Source: Streptococcus sp. DTU_2020_1001019_1_SI_AUS_MUR_006 (GTDB taxonomy: Bacteria > Bacillota > Bacilli > Lactobacillales > Streptococcaceae). From it: a DNA stretch of 64,000 bases. The position numbers and the translations under genes were made by a program. The stretch spans positions 1,013,501-1,077,500 of the forward strand of contig NZ_CP135436.1 of assembly GCF_032340315.1 (NCBI RefSeq). The letters are read 5' to 3'. Below the pieces are notes generated by a model. That model searched no databases, was not told the origin of the DNA, and saw only the letters and a program-made list of their open reading frames with translations. Of the stretch, positions 17,343 through 26,757 are shown in pieces (position 1 is the first letter of the stretch; the number at the start of each line of letters is the position of its first letter).

Positions 17343-19445
17343 ATGAATAACAACTTTAATAACTTTAACAACATGGATGATTTATTTAACCAATTGATGG
17401 GTGGTATGCGTGGATACAGTTCAGAAAACCGTCGTTACTTGATTAACGGCCGTGAAGTAACGCCTGAAGAATTCGCTATTTACCGTCAAACTGGTCAACT
17501 TCCAAGCGAAGAAAGTGAACAAGCTCAGTACGTTCAAGGTAAAGGTATGAAACAAGATGGGATTCTTGCAAAACTTGGACGTAACTTAACAGCAGAAGCT
17601 CGTGAAGGGAAATTGGACCCAGTGATTGGACGTAACAAAGAAATCCAAGAAACTTCTGAAATTCTTTCTCGTCGCACAAAGAATAATCCAGTTCTCGTCG
17701 GAGATGCTGGTGTTGGTAAAACTGCAGTAGTAGAAGGATTGGCCCAAGCTATCGTGAACGGTGACGTTCCTGCAGCTATCAAGAATAAAGAGATCATCTC
17801 GATTGATATTTCTGGACTTGAAGCTGGTACTCAATACCGTGGTAGCTTTGAAGAAAACATTCAAAACTTGGTAAACGAAGTCAAAGAAGCTGGAAATATT
17901 ATCCTTTTCTTCGACGAAATTCACCAAATCCTTGGTGCTGGTAGCACAGGTGATGGTCAAGGGTCTAAAGGTCTTGCTGATATCTTGAAACCAGCTCTTT
18001 CACGTGGTGAATTGACTGTGATTGGGGCAACAACTCAAGATGAATATCGTAATACTATCTTGAAAAACGCAGCCCTTGCTCGTCGTTTTAATGAAGTAAA
18101 AGTTAATGCTCCATCTGCTGAAGATACCTTCAAGATTCTTCAAGGTATTCGAGATCTTTATCAACAACACCACAATGTTATTTTGCCAGATGAAGTCTTG
18201 AAAGCTGCCGTTGATTACTCTGTTCAATATATTCCACAACGTAGCTTGCCGGATAAGGCTATTGACCTTGTGGATGTGACAGCTGCTCACTTGGCAGCAC
18301 AACACCCAGTTACAGATGTACATGCAGTTGAGCACGAAATTCAAGCGGAAAAAACTAAACAAGAAGAAGCTGCGGCTAAAGAAGATTACGAAGCAGCTCT
18401 AAATGCAAAAGTCCGTATCGAAGAGCTTGAAAAGCAAATTGCTAATCATACAGAAGATCACAAGGTTACAGCCACTGTAAATGATGTAGCTGAGTCTGTC
18501 GAACGGATGACTGGAATCCCAGTATCACAAATGGGTGCAACCGATATTGAACGATTGAAAGATATGGGTCACCGTTTGCAAACGAAAGTTATTGGCCAAG
18601 ACAAGGCTGTTGAAGCAGTAGCAAAAGCTATCCGTCGTAACCGTGCTGGTTTTGATGAAGGTAACCGTCCAATCGGTAGCTTCCTCTTTGTAGGACCTAC
18701 TGGTGTTGGTAAAACTGAGTTGGCTAAACAATTGGCTCTTGATATGTTCGGTACTAAAGATGCCATTATCCGTTTGGACATGTCAGAATACAGCGACCGC
18801 ACAGCCGTTTCTAAATTGATTGGTACAACTGCAGGTTATGTTGGTTACGATGACAACAACAATACCTTGACAGAACGCGTCCGTCGCAATCCATACTCAA
18901 TCGTACTTTTGGATGAGATTGAAAAGGCTGACCCTCAAGTCATCACCCTTCTCCTCCAAGTTTTGGACGATGGTCGTTTGACAGATGGTCAAGGTAACAC
19001 TGTCAACTTCAAGAATACGGTGATTATCGCAACTTCAAACGCAGGCTTTGGTTACGAAGCTAACTTGACAGAAGATGCTGATAAACCAGAACTTATGGAT
19101 CGTTTGAAACCTTACTTCCGTCCAGAATTCCTTAACCGTTTCAATGCTGTCATCGAATTCTCACACTTGAGCAAAGAAGATCTTTCTAAGATTGTAGACC
19201 TTATGTTGGTTGAAGTTAACAAGACGCTTTCTAAGAAAGACATTGACTTGGTAGTGAGCGAAGCTGCTAAAGAATACATGACTGAAGAAGGTTACGATGA
19301 AGTCATGGGTGTTCGTCCACTCCGTCGTGTGATTGAACAACAAATCCGTGACAAAGTCACAGACTTCCACTTGGATAACCTTGATGCTAAACACCTAGAA
19401 GCTGACATGGAAGATGGTGTTTTGGTCATTCGTGAAAAAGCCTAA
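17343..19445 (+). CDS. clpL: ATP-dependent Clp protease/chaperone ATPase ClpL
   Basis: This is a 700-residue AAA+ disaggregase of the Hsp100 family, specific to low-GC Gram-positives. The N-terminus is short and Asn/Phe-rich ([10 protein letters not shown]) and replaces the Clp N domain, which is characteristic of ClpL. The first ATPase domain has Walker A G120-D-A-G-V-G-K-T and Walker B F-F-D-E-I-H. The second has Walker A G451-P-T-G-V-G-K-T and L-L-D-E-I-E-K. A coiled-coil middle segment (about 335-380) separates them. No ClpP-docking I-G-F/L loop is evident, in line with a stand-alone chaperone role in heat and penicillin tolerance. It is controlled by the CtsR site upstream. Confidence 0.95.
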   Translation: MNNNFNNFNNMDDLFNQLMGGMRGYSSENRRYLINGREVTPEEFAIYRQTGQLPSEESEQAQYVQGKGMKQDGILAKLGRNLTAEAREGKLDPVIGRNKEIQETSEILSRRTKNNPVLVGDAGVGKTAVVEGLAQAIVNGDVPAAIKNKEIISIDISGLEAGTQYRGSFEENIQNLVNEVKEAGNIILFFDEIHQILGAGSTGDGQGSKGLADILKPALSRGELTVIGATTQDEYRNTILKNAALARRFNEVKVNAPSAEDTFKILQGIRDLYQQHHNVILPDEVLKAAVDYSVQYIPQRSLPDKAIDLVDVTAAHLAAQHPVTDVHAVEHEIQAEKTKQEEAAAKEDYEAALNAKVRIEELEKQIANHTEDHKVTATVNDVAESVERMTGIPVSQMGATDIERLKDMGHRLQTKVIGQDKAVEAVAKAIRRNRAGFDEGNRPIGSFLFVGPTGVGKTELAKQLALDMFGTKDAIIRLDMSEYSDRTAVSKLIGTTAGYVGYDDNNNTLTERVRRNPYSIVLLDEIEKADPQVITLLLQVLDDGRLTDGQGNTVNFKNTVIIATSNAGFGYEANLTEDADKPELMDRLKPYFRPEFLNRFNAVIEFSHLSKEDLSKIVDLMLVEVNKTLSKKDIDLVVSEAAKEYMTEEGYDEVMGVRPLRRVIEQQIRDKVTDFHLDNLDAKHLEADMEDGVLVIREKA

Positions 19446-19466
19446 ATCAAGATTTTGAAAATAAAA

Positions 19467-19500
19467 AAAGGAACCAGTTCAAAAGCTGGTTTCTTTTTTA
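19467..19500 (+). terminator. Terminator between clpL and luxS
   Basis: AACCAG (19472-19477) pairs with CTGGTT (19486-19491), extended by A-rich and T-rich arms. The structure has a T-run on the plus side and A-run on the other, so it can serve both convergent genes. Confidence 0.8.
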
Positions 19501-19503
19501 TTA

Positions 19504-19986
19504 TTAGATGACATGGCGTTCAAAGGCATCGTCTGAGATTCCTTGTTGGAGAATCAATTTAGCCCATTCCTTAGCTGAAAATAGGCTGTGATCCTTGTAG
19601 TTTCCGCAAGATTCAATAGTTGTTCCTGGGACATCTTCCCAAGTTGTTGTTTCAGCGATTTCCTTCAGTGAATCCTTGATGACAGCAGCGATTTCTGCAC
19701 TAGTATGACGTCCCCACATAATCATATGGAAACCTGTACGACAACCAAATGGTGAACAATCAATCATCCCGTCGATGCGAGTACGGATGAGCTTAGCCAA
19801 TAGATGCTCAATAGTATGGAGGCCAGCAGTAGGGATAGAGTCTTCATTTGGTTGAACCAAGCGAATATCAAAGTTAGAAATGATATCTCCCTTAGGACCT
19901 GTTTCTTCCCCAATTAAACGGACATAAGGTGCTTTGACAATGGTGTGATCAAGTTCAAAACTTTCAACAATAACTTCTTTTGACAT
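19504..19986 (-). CDS. luxS: S-ribosylhomocysteine lyase (autoinducer-2 synthesis)
   Basis: This 160-residue metalloenzyme splits S-ribosylhomocysteine into homocysteine and DPD, the precursor of AI-2. The metal site is His57 and His61 in H-T-I-E-H, with Cys127 in E-S-C-G-N. Glu60 and Cys82 (F-G-C-R-T-G-F) are the catalytic residues. The length is normal. The gene is transcribed alone on the minus strand from an extended -10 at 20022-20014. In pneumococcus luxS lies upstream of dexB and the capsule locus; here its upstream neighbour is aliA, 204 bp away. Confidence 0.97.
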   Translation of the reverse strand: MSKEVIVESFELDHTIVKAPYVRLIGEETGPKGDIISNFDIRLVQPNEDSIPTAGLHTIEHLLAKLIRTRIDGMIDCSPFGCRTGFHMIMWGRHTSAEIAAVIKDSLKEIAETTTWEDVPGTTIESCGNYKDHSLFSAKEWAKLILQQGISDDAFERHVI

Positions 19987-20013
19987 GGTATTTCCTTTCG
20001 TTTTTCTTCTTTC

Positions 20014-20022
20014 ATTATATCA
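20014..20022 (-). promoter_or_regulatory. luxS promoter (extended -10)
   Basis: On the minus strand TGATATAAT gives a consensus -10 with extended TG, 27 bp before the luxS ATG. The ribosome binding site is AAAGGAAA. No strong -35 was identified. Confidence 0.6.
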
Positions 20023-20116
20023 TAAAGATTGATTTGATAATTGTCAAAAAAAGAACTTTGTATCAGATGTTTGTTGAAAAGTTAGAAATAGAAAAAATAT
20101 TTTCAATTCAATTTGA

Positions 20117-20131
20117 AAAATTCTGAAAATT
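20117..20131 (+). promoter_or_regulatory. CodY-like box upstream of aliA
   Basis: AAAATTCTGAAAATT matches AATTTTCWGAAAATT at 13 of 15 positions. It has exactly the same two mismatches as the box at ilvB (196-210). It ends 3 bp before the aliA -35 element, a position suited to repression. Confidence 0.65.
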
Positions 20132-20134
20132 GTA

Positions 20135-20163
20135 TTGACACTTGGCTGAAAAGGGATTATAAT
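20135..20163 (+). promoter_or_regulatory. aliA promoter
   Basis: The -35 is TTGACA (20135-20140), the spacer is 17 bp, and the -10 is TATAAT (20158-20163). This is a full consensus sigma-A promoter, 27 bp before the ATG. Confidence 0.9.
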
Positions 20164-20190
20164 GTATAAAAAGTCATAAAGGAGTTTATT

Positions 20191-22173
20191 ATGAAATTTT
20201 CAAAAGTAATGGCCCTAGCAGGGGTGACTCTGTTAGCGTCAGGTGTTTTGGCAGCTTGTTCAGGTTCAGGCTCTAGTGCAAAAGGTGAGAAAACTTTTTC
20301 TTACGTTTATGAAACAGATCCAGACAGCCTCAACTATCTGACAACAGGTAAGGCTGCGGTTGCGAATATCACAAGTAATGTCGTTGATGGTTTGATGGAG
20401 AATGACCGCTACGGTAACTTCGTGCCATCTTTGGCAGAAGATTGGTCAGTGTCTAAAGACGGGTTGACTTACACTTACACAATCCGTAAAGATGCTAAGT
20501 GGTACACTTCTGAAGGCGAAGAGTATGCACCAGTTAAAGCGCAAGACTTTGTAACAGGTCTTAAGTATGCGGCTGACAATAAGTCAGAAGCCCTTTATCT
20601 TGTTCAAGAATCCATTAAAGGTTTGGATGCTTATGTAAAAGGTGAAGTTAAAGACTTCTCAGAAGTTGGAATCAAGGCTGTAGATGATCAAACAGTTCAA
20701 TACACTTTGAACAAACCAGAAAGCTTCTGGAACTCTAAGACAACCATGGGAATTCTTGCACCAGTCAATGAAGAATTCCTTACTTCTAAAGGAAGTGACT
20801 TTGCTAAAGCAACAGATCCAAGCAGTATCCTTTATAATGGTCCTTTCTTGTTGAAATCATTGGTAGCAAAATCTTCAGTAGAATTTGAAAAGAATCCAAA
20901 CTACTGGGATAAGGACAATGTTCATATTGATAAAGTAAAACTTTCATTCTGGGATGGTCAAGACAATAACAAACTTGCAGAAACCTTTAAGGATGGCGGC
21001 TTCTCAATGGCCCTTCTCTTCCCAACAAGTGGAAGCTACTCTGAACTTGAAAAAGAGTTTAAGGATAACATCGTTTATACAACACAAGATTCTACAACTT
21101 TCTTAGTCGGTACGAATATTGACCGTCAGTCTTACAAATATACTTCTAAGACTACAGACGAGCAAAAGACTTCAACTAAGAAAGCTCTTCTTAACAAAGA
21201 CTTCCGTCAAGCCATCGCCTTTGGTTTTGATAGAACAGCTTATGCTTCTCAAGTTAATGGAGCAAGTGGAGCAAGCAAACTCCTTCGTAACTTGTTCGTA
21301 CCACCAACATTTGTTCAAGCAGATGGTAAAAACTTTGGTGACTTAGTTAAGGAAAAATTAGTGACCTATGGTGATGAGTGGAAAGATGTTAATCTAGAAG
21401 ACGCTCAAGACGGTCTTTACAATCCTGAAAAAGCGAAAGCAGAATTTGCTAAAGCCAAGACAGCACTCCAAGCGGAAGGTGTTCAATTCCCAATCCACTT
21501 GGATATGCCAGTTGACCAAACTAATACTACAAAAGTTCAACGTGTTCAATCATTGAAACAATCACTTGAAGCAACGTTAGGAACTGACAATGTTGTCATT
21601 GACATTCAACAACTTCAAAAAGATGAAGTCCTCAATGTTACTTACTTTGCTGAGACGGCTGCCGGTGAAGATTGGGACCTTTCAGATAACGTTGGTTGGT
21701 CTCCAGACTACATCGACCCATCTACATACCTTGATATCATCAAACCATCAGTAGGTGAAAATACTAAGACTTATCTAGGATTTGATTCAGGTACAAATAA
21801 CGCTGCTGCCAAACAAGTTGGTTTGGAAGATTACGAAAAGATGGTTGTTGAAGCTGGAAATGAAGACACTGACGTTTCAAAACGTTATGATAAATATGCT
21901 GCTGCCCAAGCTTGGTTGACAGATAGTGCATTGATTATTCCAACAACTTCTAAAACTGGACGTCCAATGTTGTCTAAGATGGTGCCATTCACACTTCCAT
22001 TTGCTTACTCAGGTAACAAGGGAACAAGTGAAGCACTCTTGTACAAATACCTTGAACTTCAAGATAAACCAGTAACTGTTGATGAATATCAAAAAGCTCA
22101 AGATAAATGGAAGAAAGAAAAAGAAGAATCTAATAAAAAAGCGCAAGAAGATCTTGCAAATCATGTCAAATAA
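20191..22173 (+). CDS. aliA: Oligopeptide-binding lipoprotein AliA
   Basis: This is a 660-residue solute-binding lipoprotein of the SBP_bac_5 (OppA) family. The signal peptide ends in the lipobox L20-A-A-C23, with Cys23 the lipidation site. The core contains the family pattern Y-V-Y-E-T-D-P-D-S-L-N-Y and the conserved D-F-V-T-G-L-K-Y-A segment. AliA captures oligopeptides for the Ami permease (AmiCDEF) encoded elsewhere, so it stands alone without permease genes, as in pneumococcus. It marks the right flank of the pneumococcal capsule locus and is followed here by pbp1a, as in that species. Its promoter carries a CodY-like box. A paralogue such as AliB or AmiA is possible, but the pbp1a neighbour favours AliA. 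Confidence 0.92.
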   Translation: MKFSKVMALAGVTLLASGVLAACSGSGSSAKGEKTFSYVYETDPDSLNYLTTGKAAVANITSNVVDGLMENDRYGNFVPSLAEDWSVSKDGLTYTYTIRKDAKWYTSEGEEYAPVKAQDFVTGLKYAADNKSEALYLVQESIKGLDAYVKGEVKDFSEVGIKAVDDQTVQYTLNKPESFWNSKTTMGILAPVNEEFLTSKGSDFAKATDPSSILYNGPFLLKSLVAKSSVEFEKNPNYWDKDNVHIDKVKLSFWDGQDNNKLAETFKDGGFSMALLFPTSGSYSELEKEFKDNIVYTTQDSTTFLVGTNIDRQSYKYTSKTTDEQKTSTKKALLNKDFRQAIAFGFDRTAYASQVNGASGASKLLRNLFVPPTFVQADGKNFGDLVKEKLVTYGDEWKDVNLEDAQDGLYNPEKAKAEFAKAKTALQAEGVQFPIHLDMPVDQTNTTKVQRVQSLKQSLEATLGTDNVVIDIQQLQKDEVLNVTYFAETAAGEDWDLSDNVGWSPDYIDPSTYLDIIKPSVGENTKTYLGFDSGTNNAAAKQVGLEDYEKMVVEAGNEDTDVSKRYDKYAAAQAWLTDSALIIPTTSKTGRPMLSKMVPFTLPFAYSGNKGTSEALLYKYLELQDKPVTVDEYQKAQDKWKKEKEESNKKAQEDLANHVK

Positions 22174-22180
22174 GAAAAAA

Positions 22181-22207
22181 GAGGCCGGACAAAAAGTCTG
22201 GCCTTTT
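22181..22207 (+). terminator. Rho-independent terminator of aliA
   Basis: AGGCCGGAC pairs with GTCTGGCCT across an AAAAA loop and is followed by TTT. It begins 8 bp after the stop. Confidence 0.85.
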
Positions 22208-22490
22208 GATATCATTCCTGAGACATCAGTTTGACATTTTGGTTATTAGTTCAAGCACTGCATTGAAGTAGTAGAACAGACATTCTAAGTCACGCTCCAG
22301 TATTACATAAAAGTAAGATATCTTTTATCTATAATTTTAAACAGCTTTCCCGACTATTTGATTTGTGTTGGGGATAAGGTTGCGATTGACATAACTTTGA
22401 CAGTTTTTAATCTGTTAAGTTATTTCGCTTCCTATTTTAAAAAGTTTGGCTTTATAAAAATTAAGATTCCACTATAAAAAATTGCATACA
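22208..22490. other. Intergenic region between aliA and pbp1a
   Basis: About 280 bp lie between two convergent terminators. I find no ORF with a ribosome binding site, no BOX or RUP end and no recognisable RNA. A TTGACA occurs at about 22387 but lacks a matching -10. Confidence 0.6.
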
Positions 22491-22520
22491 AAAAACTGAG
22501 AATAAATCCTCAGTTTTTTA
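22491..22520 (-). terminator. Terminator of the recU-pbp1a operon
   Basis: AAAAACTGAG (22491-22500) pairs with CTCAGTTTTT (22509-22518) and is T-rich on the minus strand. It is placed directly after the pbp1a stop at 22528. Confidence 0.88.
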
Positions 22521-22527
22521 ATATATT

Positions 22528-24690
22528 TTATTGTTGCCCTTGTGTATTTTGTGGGGCTGGATTTTGTTGTTGACTATTTGTAGTTGTGTTTGGTATTGAT
22601 GCATTTGGATTGGTAGTGCCATTCGTATTATCATTCGAAGAGATTGGACTTTCAGTTGTTGAAGTTGTACTTGAACTTGAGCTCTCTGTTGTCGAACTTG
22701 CTTGAGTTGACTGTGGAATCCAGTTGTTACGAGCACCGTTCTTAAAGACGTATTCTCCGCTACGATACAAACCTTCAGGCATTGTCCAATCACCAGGATG
22801 ATCATCCTCTGACAGATATCCCATCATTGAGCGGTAGATATTTGCAGCGACTCTAAATCCATCTCCTACGATTGGAGTAAGACGGTTTGAGTAACCAGTC
22901 CAAACGGCCATTGAATACTTACGAGTATATCCTACGAACATTTCGTCTGGAGCAACATACCCAGTGTTCTTAATGTAGTTCTCAATTTCATCGTCTGTAT
23001 AGTTTGAAGTACCAGTTTTACCAGCTTGTGGAAGCCATGACATGTAGGCTCCACGACCAGTTCCGTAAGTTAATACGGTTTTCATCATTTCTGTCATCAT
23101 GTAGGCGGTTGTTTCCTTCATGGCGCGAGTACCTTGGTCTGAAAACTCTTTTGAACTGCCATCACTAAAGACAACTTTATTGATATACATTGGTTTGTGA
23201 TAGATACCGCCGTTAGCAAAGGCAGCATAGGCAGCAGCCATTTTTTCACTACTTGCTCCGTACTGTTTATGAGATTCAACTGTATTACTTGAGATAGCAT
23301 TTGCGTATACCATTGATGGGTAATCAATTCCTAAACCATTCAAGAAGGTCTTGGCATGGTCTAATCCAACTTTTTCAAGTGTTTTAACGGCTGGTACGTT
23401 ACGAGATTGTTGAATTGCGTACTGGAGAGTGATATTTCCAAAGTAGGCTTTATCCCAGTTATAGACAGGAATGTCTGTTCCAGGATAGTTATAAGGGGCA
23501 TCATTAATCGTTGCTGCAGTAGAATCGAAGATTCCGTACTCAAGTGCAGGAGCGTAGTCTGTGATAGGTTTCATAGTAGAACCCCAGTCACGGTTTGTTT
23601 CGACGGCTTGGTTGATACCGAATGAAACATTACTTGATTGGTGTCTAGAACCAAGTTGAGCGATGACTTTACCATTTGTAACATCAACGATAGTAGAAGC
23701 AGCTTGAAGTTCATCATCTGGATAGTCAACGTATTCGTCTGTATTGTAAACATCCCAAAGGCGTTTTTGTACCTCTTGGTCGACGTTTGTATAGACTTCC
23801 ATACCTGTTGTTAATAGATTATAACCTGTCTCTTGCTCTACTTGGTCAATAACTTCTTTAAGATAGTTATCCATGTACGGTGGATAGCTATTAACAGATT
23901 TTAGACTTTGAAGTCCATCTGTGATTGGGGTATTGATTGCTGTTTCATATTGCTCGGCTGTAAGGTAGCCTTGTTTTTGCATTTCTGACAAAACGAGGTT
24001 TCGTCTTTCAAGGGCTGCTTCAGGATGAGAATAGGGATCGTATTGGTTTGGAGCCTGTGGCATACCTGCTAAGAGTGCAAGTTGTGGGATGGACAAGTCT
24101 TTGAGGTCCTTACCATAATAGTTTTCCGCAGCTGTCTGCATACCATAGTTACCATTTGACATGTAGACCTTATTGACGTAATAGGTCAATATTTCTTGCT
24201 TAGTTGCAGTTCGCTCTAGCTGGATAGCCAACCAAGCCTCTTGAACTTTACGGGATAGGGTTTGATCAGCTGTTGATGTTGAGAAATAAGTCAGCTTAAT
24301 CAACTGTTGGGTCAAGGTTGATCCCCCTTGAAGACCACCATTACTACTGAGGTTACGTAGGAAAGCTCCTGCTATTCGAATGCTATCAATTCCTCTGTGG
24401 TTAAAGAAGCGATGATCCTCGATAGAGACAATCGCATTGACAAGATCAGTAGGAATATCACTACTTTGAGCATTGACACGACGTTCAGCACCTAAATCTG
24501 CAATGAGTTCATTTTTGCTATCATAAATTTTACTTGATGTAGTTGCAACAAGTTTGCTTTCAGAGAGTTCAGGAGCCTTGTTTGCATAGTGAAGAAATAC
24601 ACCACCGCCAAGTAGGAAAGCTACGATAAATAAGCTAATCGTAACAATGCTGAGGTATTTAACGATGCGCAAGATAGTTTGTTTGTTCAT
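22528..24690 (-). CDS. pbp1a: Penicillin-binding protein 1a (class A, bifunctional)
   Basis: This membrane-anchored glycosyltransferase/transpeptidase makes septal and peripheral peptidoglycan. It has 720 residues. The N-terminal anchor is at about 12-34. The GT51 domain carries the catalytic Glu in S-I-E-D-H-R-F-F (residues 89-96) and G-G-S-T-L-T-Q-Q (122-129). The transpeptidase motifs are S371-T-M-K, S429-R-N and K558-T-G. The C-terminal tail (about 660-720) is Ser/Thr/Asn/Gln-rich and low-complexity. Thr follows the active-site Ser, as in penicillin-susceptible forms. However, residues 575-578 read N-T-G-Y where susceptible pneumococci have T-S-Q-F. The start overlaps the end of recU by 4 bp. 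Confidence 0.96.
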   Translation of the reverse strand: MNKQTILRIVKYLSIVTISLFIVAFLLGGGVFLHYANKAPELSESKLVATTSSKIYDSKNELIADLGAERRVNAQSSDIPTDLVNAIVSIEDHRFFNHRGIDSIRIAGAFLRNLSSNGGLQGGSTLTQQLIKLTYFSTSTADQTLSRKVQEAWLAIQLERTATKQEILTYYVNKVYMSNGNYGMQTAAENYYGKDLKDLSIPQLALLAGMPQAPNQYDPYSHPEAALERRNLVLSEMQKQGYLTAEQYETAINTPITDGLQSLKSVNSYPPYMDNYLKEVIDQVEQETGYNLLTTGMEVYTNVDQEVQKRLWDVYNTDEYVDYPDDELQAASTIVDVTNGKVIAQLGSRHQSSNVSFGINQAVETNRDWGSTMKPITDYAPALEYGIFDSTAATINDAPYNYPGTDIPVYNWDKAYFGNITLQYAIQQSRNVPAVKTLEKVGLDHAKTFLNGLGIDYPSMVYANAISSNTVESHKQYGASSEKMAAAYAAFANGGIYHKPMYINKVVFSDGSSKEFSDQGTRAMKETTAYMMTEMMKTVLTYGTGRGAYMSWLPQAGKTGTSNYTDDEIENYIKNTGYVAPDEMFVGYTRKYSMAVWTGYSNRLTPIVGDGFRVAANIYRSMMGYLSEDDHPGDWTMPEGLYRSGEYVFKNGARNNWIPQSTQASSTTESSSSSTTSTTESPISSNDNTNGTTNPNASIPNTTTNSQQQNPAPQNTQGQQ

Positions 24691-25283
24691 ATTGTTTTAC
24701 CACCTAGTAAATGTTGTTTGACTGTATCAAGGTAAGGAATTTGTGGGAAAGCAGACTGCTCAATCACATAACCGAATTCTTTGATATAGTCAAGCGGCAT
24801 TGACTTTTTCCCCATATCCTGATGATAAAAACGGATGAGGTCAAGTGCCGGCAATAAATACGTTTCTTGATAAGAAGAAAAATGAAGAAGGACAAAGCAA
24901 ATCCCTTTTTGATCAAGGACTTGTTCCATATGCCGAATCTGATGAGGATGGAAGTTCTTCATCGGAATGGCATGTTTTTGCTTAGTTTCCTTAGCTTCGA
25001 AATCGATGTAAAACCCTTCATAAACTCCAGAATAATCGGTAGTCGATGCCTGTCTAAAATAAGCTTCAACAATCTTAGCCCGACTACGCTGCGGATAGTC
25101 TACGCGGACAATCTGAACAGGAGTTGGTTTCTTATGGATAACAGCTAAACCGTGTGTCAGATAATAATCGTTTGTAGCATTGATCATCTTTTCAAAGGTC
25201 ATCCCACGATTTGCGAAATTTTTAGTTTGTGAGGTGACTTCTTGTTTTTTTTTCGATGAAAGTTTATGAGGATAGTTGACCAT
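24687..25283 (-). CDS. recU: Holliday junction resolvase RecU
   Basis: This 198-residue nuclease resolves four-way junctions in recombinational repair and chromosome segregation in Firmicutes. The N-terminal basic segment and N-R-G-M-T-F-E precede the nuclease core. [19 protein letters not shown] carries the catalytic Asp and the E-x-K pair. The gene overlaps pbp1a by 4 bp (ATGA). The recU-pbp pairing is conserved across Firmicutes and couples DNA repair with wall synthesis on one transcript. The divergent neighbour ypsA starts within 70 bp. Confidence 0.95.
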   Translation of the reverse strand: MVNYPHKLSSKKKQEVTSQTKNFANRGMTFEKMINATNDYYLTHGLAVIHKKPTPVQIVRVDYPQRSRAKIVEAYFRQASTTDYSGVYEGFYIDFEAKETKQKHAIPMKNFHPHQIRHMEQVLDQKGICFVLLHFSSYQETYLLPALDLIRFYHQDMGKKSMPLDYIKEFGYVIEQSAFPQIPYLDTVKQHLLGGKTI

Positions 25284-25350
25284 AATTCTCCTTATTGGTA
25301 CAATAACATCACTCTATTATACCATAAAGGTGCACAGAAAGGGTGAAAAA

Positions 25351-25878
25351 ATGCATACAGCCTTGGTTTTAGGCTATTCTAGCTTTGATTTAGGATTGTT
25401 TAATGAAAAAGATATTCGTTTAAAAATTATTAAAAAAGCCATTCGTAGAGATTTAGAAAAACTAGCAGATGAAGGGTTGAAATGGTTGGTGTTTACGGGA
25501 ACTCTGGGATTTGAACACTGGGTTTTAGAGATAGCCAGAGATATGAAAGGTGACTTTGGTTTCCAACTTGCCACTATCTTTGATTTCGAAACTCATGGGG
25601 CAAACTGGAATGAGGGGAATCAGGTCAAACTGAGTGAATTTAAACAAGTTGATTTTGTTAAGTACGCCTATCCAAACTACGAGCACAAGGGTCAATTACG
25701 AGATTATCAACTTTTCTTACTTGAAAATACAGATGGAGCCTATCTTTTTTACGATGAAGAAAATGAAACAAAACTGAAGTATTTTTACGAACTGATGAAA
25801 AAGAAAGACAACTATATTACAAAAAGATTAACATTTGAGGAATTAAACGAAGTAGCTGAAAATTTTTCCGAAAATTGA
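25351..25878 (+). CDS. YpsA-like SLOG-family protein (DUF1273)
   Basis: This is a 175-residue cytoplasmic protein. The frame is open from 25276, but the start at 25351 is chosen because the family begins M-x-x-A-L-V-L-G-Y-S and an AAAGGGTG ribosome binding site precedes it. The Rossmann-like SLOG fold is suggested by [12 protein letters not shown] and the strand/helix alternation. SLOG proteins bind nucleotide-type ligands. In Bacillus and Staphylococcus YpsA influences cell division and oxidative-stress behaviour. The next gene, gpsB, is its usual partner. The role in streptococci is not established to my knowledge. Confidence 0.85.
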   Translation: MHTALVLGYSSFDLGLFNEKDIRLKIIKKAIRRDLEKLADEGLKWLVFTGTLGFEHWVLEIARDMKGDFGFQLATIFDFETHGANWNEGNQVKLSEFKQVDFVKYAYPNYEHKGQLRDYQLFLLENTDGAYLFYDEENETKLKYFYELMKKKDNYITKRLTFEELNEVAENFSEN

Positions 25879-25947
25879 GCCTTTGACCTTGCTTTTTGTT
25901 TGCCTTTTTTTATATAATAATACTAGCAACTGAGAATGGAGAGAGAC

Positions 25948-26277
25948 ATGGCAAGTATTATTTTTACAGCAAAAGATATTTTTGAACAGGATTTTGGAAG
26001 AGAAGTACGTGGATATAGTAAAGCAGAGGTTGATGGATTTTTGGATGATGTCATCAAGGATTATGAAACTTATGCAGTATTAGTGAAGTCACTCCGTTCA
26101 GAAATCGCGGAGCTTAAAGAGGAATTGGCTAAAAAACCTCAAGTGACACCAGCAACTTCTGAACCGGCAGATCATGGAAGTACGACTTCTATGACAAACT
26201 TTGATATTTTGAAACGTTTGAATCGTCTTGAAAAAGAAGTATTTGGCAAACAAATCTTGGATAATTCTGATTTCTAA
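25948..26277 (+). CDS. gpsB: Cell-division regulator GpsB
   Basis: This is a 109-residue DivIVA-like adaptor that links penicillin-binding proteins, EzrA and the StkP kinase at the septum. The N-terminal DivIVA-type membrane-binding and PBP-binding domain is clear ([10 protein letters not shown], then [12 protein letters not shown]). A coiled coil follows at about 38-65, then a Pro/Thr-rich linker. The conserved C-terminal trimerisation helix is [14 protein letters not shown]. The frame opens at 25936, but the ATG at 25948 gives the standard M-A-S-I-I-F start, with GGAGAG about 7 bp upstream. It is followed by rnpB. Confidence 0.95.
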   Translation: MASIIFTAKDIFEQDFGREVRGYSKAEVDGFLDDVIKDYETYAVLVKSLRSEIAELKEELAKKPQVTPATSEPADHGSTTSMTNFDILKRLNRLEKEVFGKQILDNSDF

Positions 26278-26289
26278 GAATACTTCTGT

Positions 26290-26687
26290 TGTGCAATTTT
26301 TGGATAATCGCGTGGAGAGAATTTCTTTTCATGAGGAAAGTCCATGCTAGCACAGGCTGTGATGCCTGTAGTGTTTGTGCTAGGCGAAACCATAAGCCTA
26401 GGGACGAGAAATCGTTACGGCAGTTGAAATGGCTAAGTCTTTTGATAGGTCAGAGTAGGCTTGAAAGTGCCACAGTGACGGAGTCTCTCTGGAAACGGAG
26501 AGAGTGGAACGCGGTAAACCCCTCAAGCTAGCAACCCAAATTTTGGTCGGGGCATGGAGTGCGCGGAAACGAACGTAGTACTCTGACTGCTAGCAGCTAG
26601 AGCTGCTAGTGGTAGACAGATGATTATCGAAGGAAGTGGTCCTAGTCACTTCTGGAACAAAACATGGCTTATAGAAAATTGCATATA
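26290..26687 (+). ncRNA. rnpB: RNase P RNA (type B)
   Basis: The catalytic RNA of RNase P processes the 5' ends of tRNAs. The ends pair to form P1: GTGCAATTTT (26291-26300) with AAAATTGCAT (26675-26684). Universal segments are visible: GAGGAAAGTCCATGC (CR-I side, about 26333), GGCGAAACCATAAGCC-like sequence near 26382, GGTAAACCCC (about 26513), and the 3' ACATGGCTTATAGAA segment (about 26662-26676). Placement between gpsB and rlmL is standard for Streptococcus. The exact ends are inferred from the P1 pairing. Confidence 0.95.
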
Positions 26688-26724
26688 GGTTGGGGCTGAG
26701 ATATATTCTCAACCTCATTTTTTA
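26687..26724 (+). terminator. Terminator of rnpB
   Basis: AGGTTGGGG pairs with TCTCAACCT using G-U pairs, followed by CATTTTTT. It starts directly after the P1 3' strand. Confidence 0.8.
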
Positions 26725-26757
26725 AAGTGAATAAAGAAAGGTCTATAAAAGACTGAA

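Noticed and set aside
26289..26531. An 80-codon frame between gpsB and rlmL
   Set aside because: The sequence is RNase P RNA, shown by the paired ends and conserved segments.
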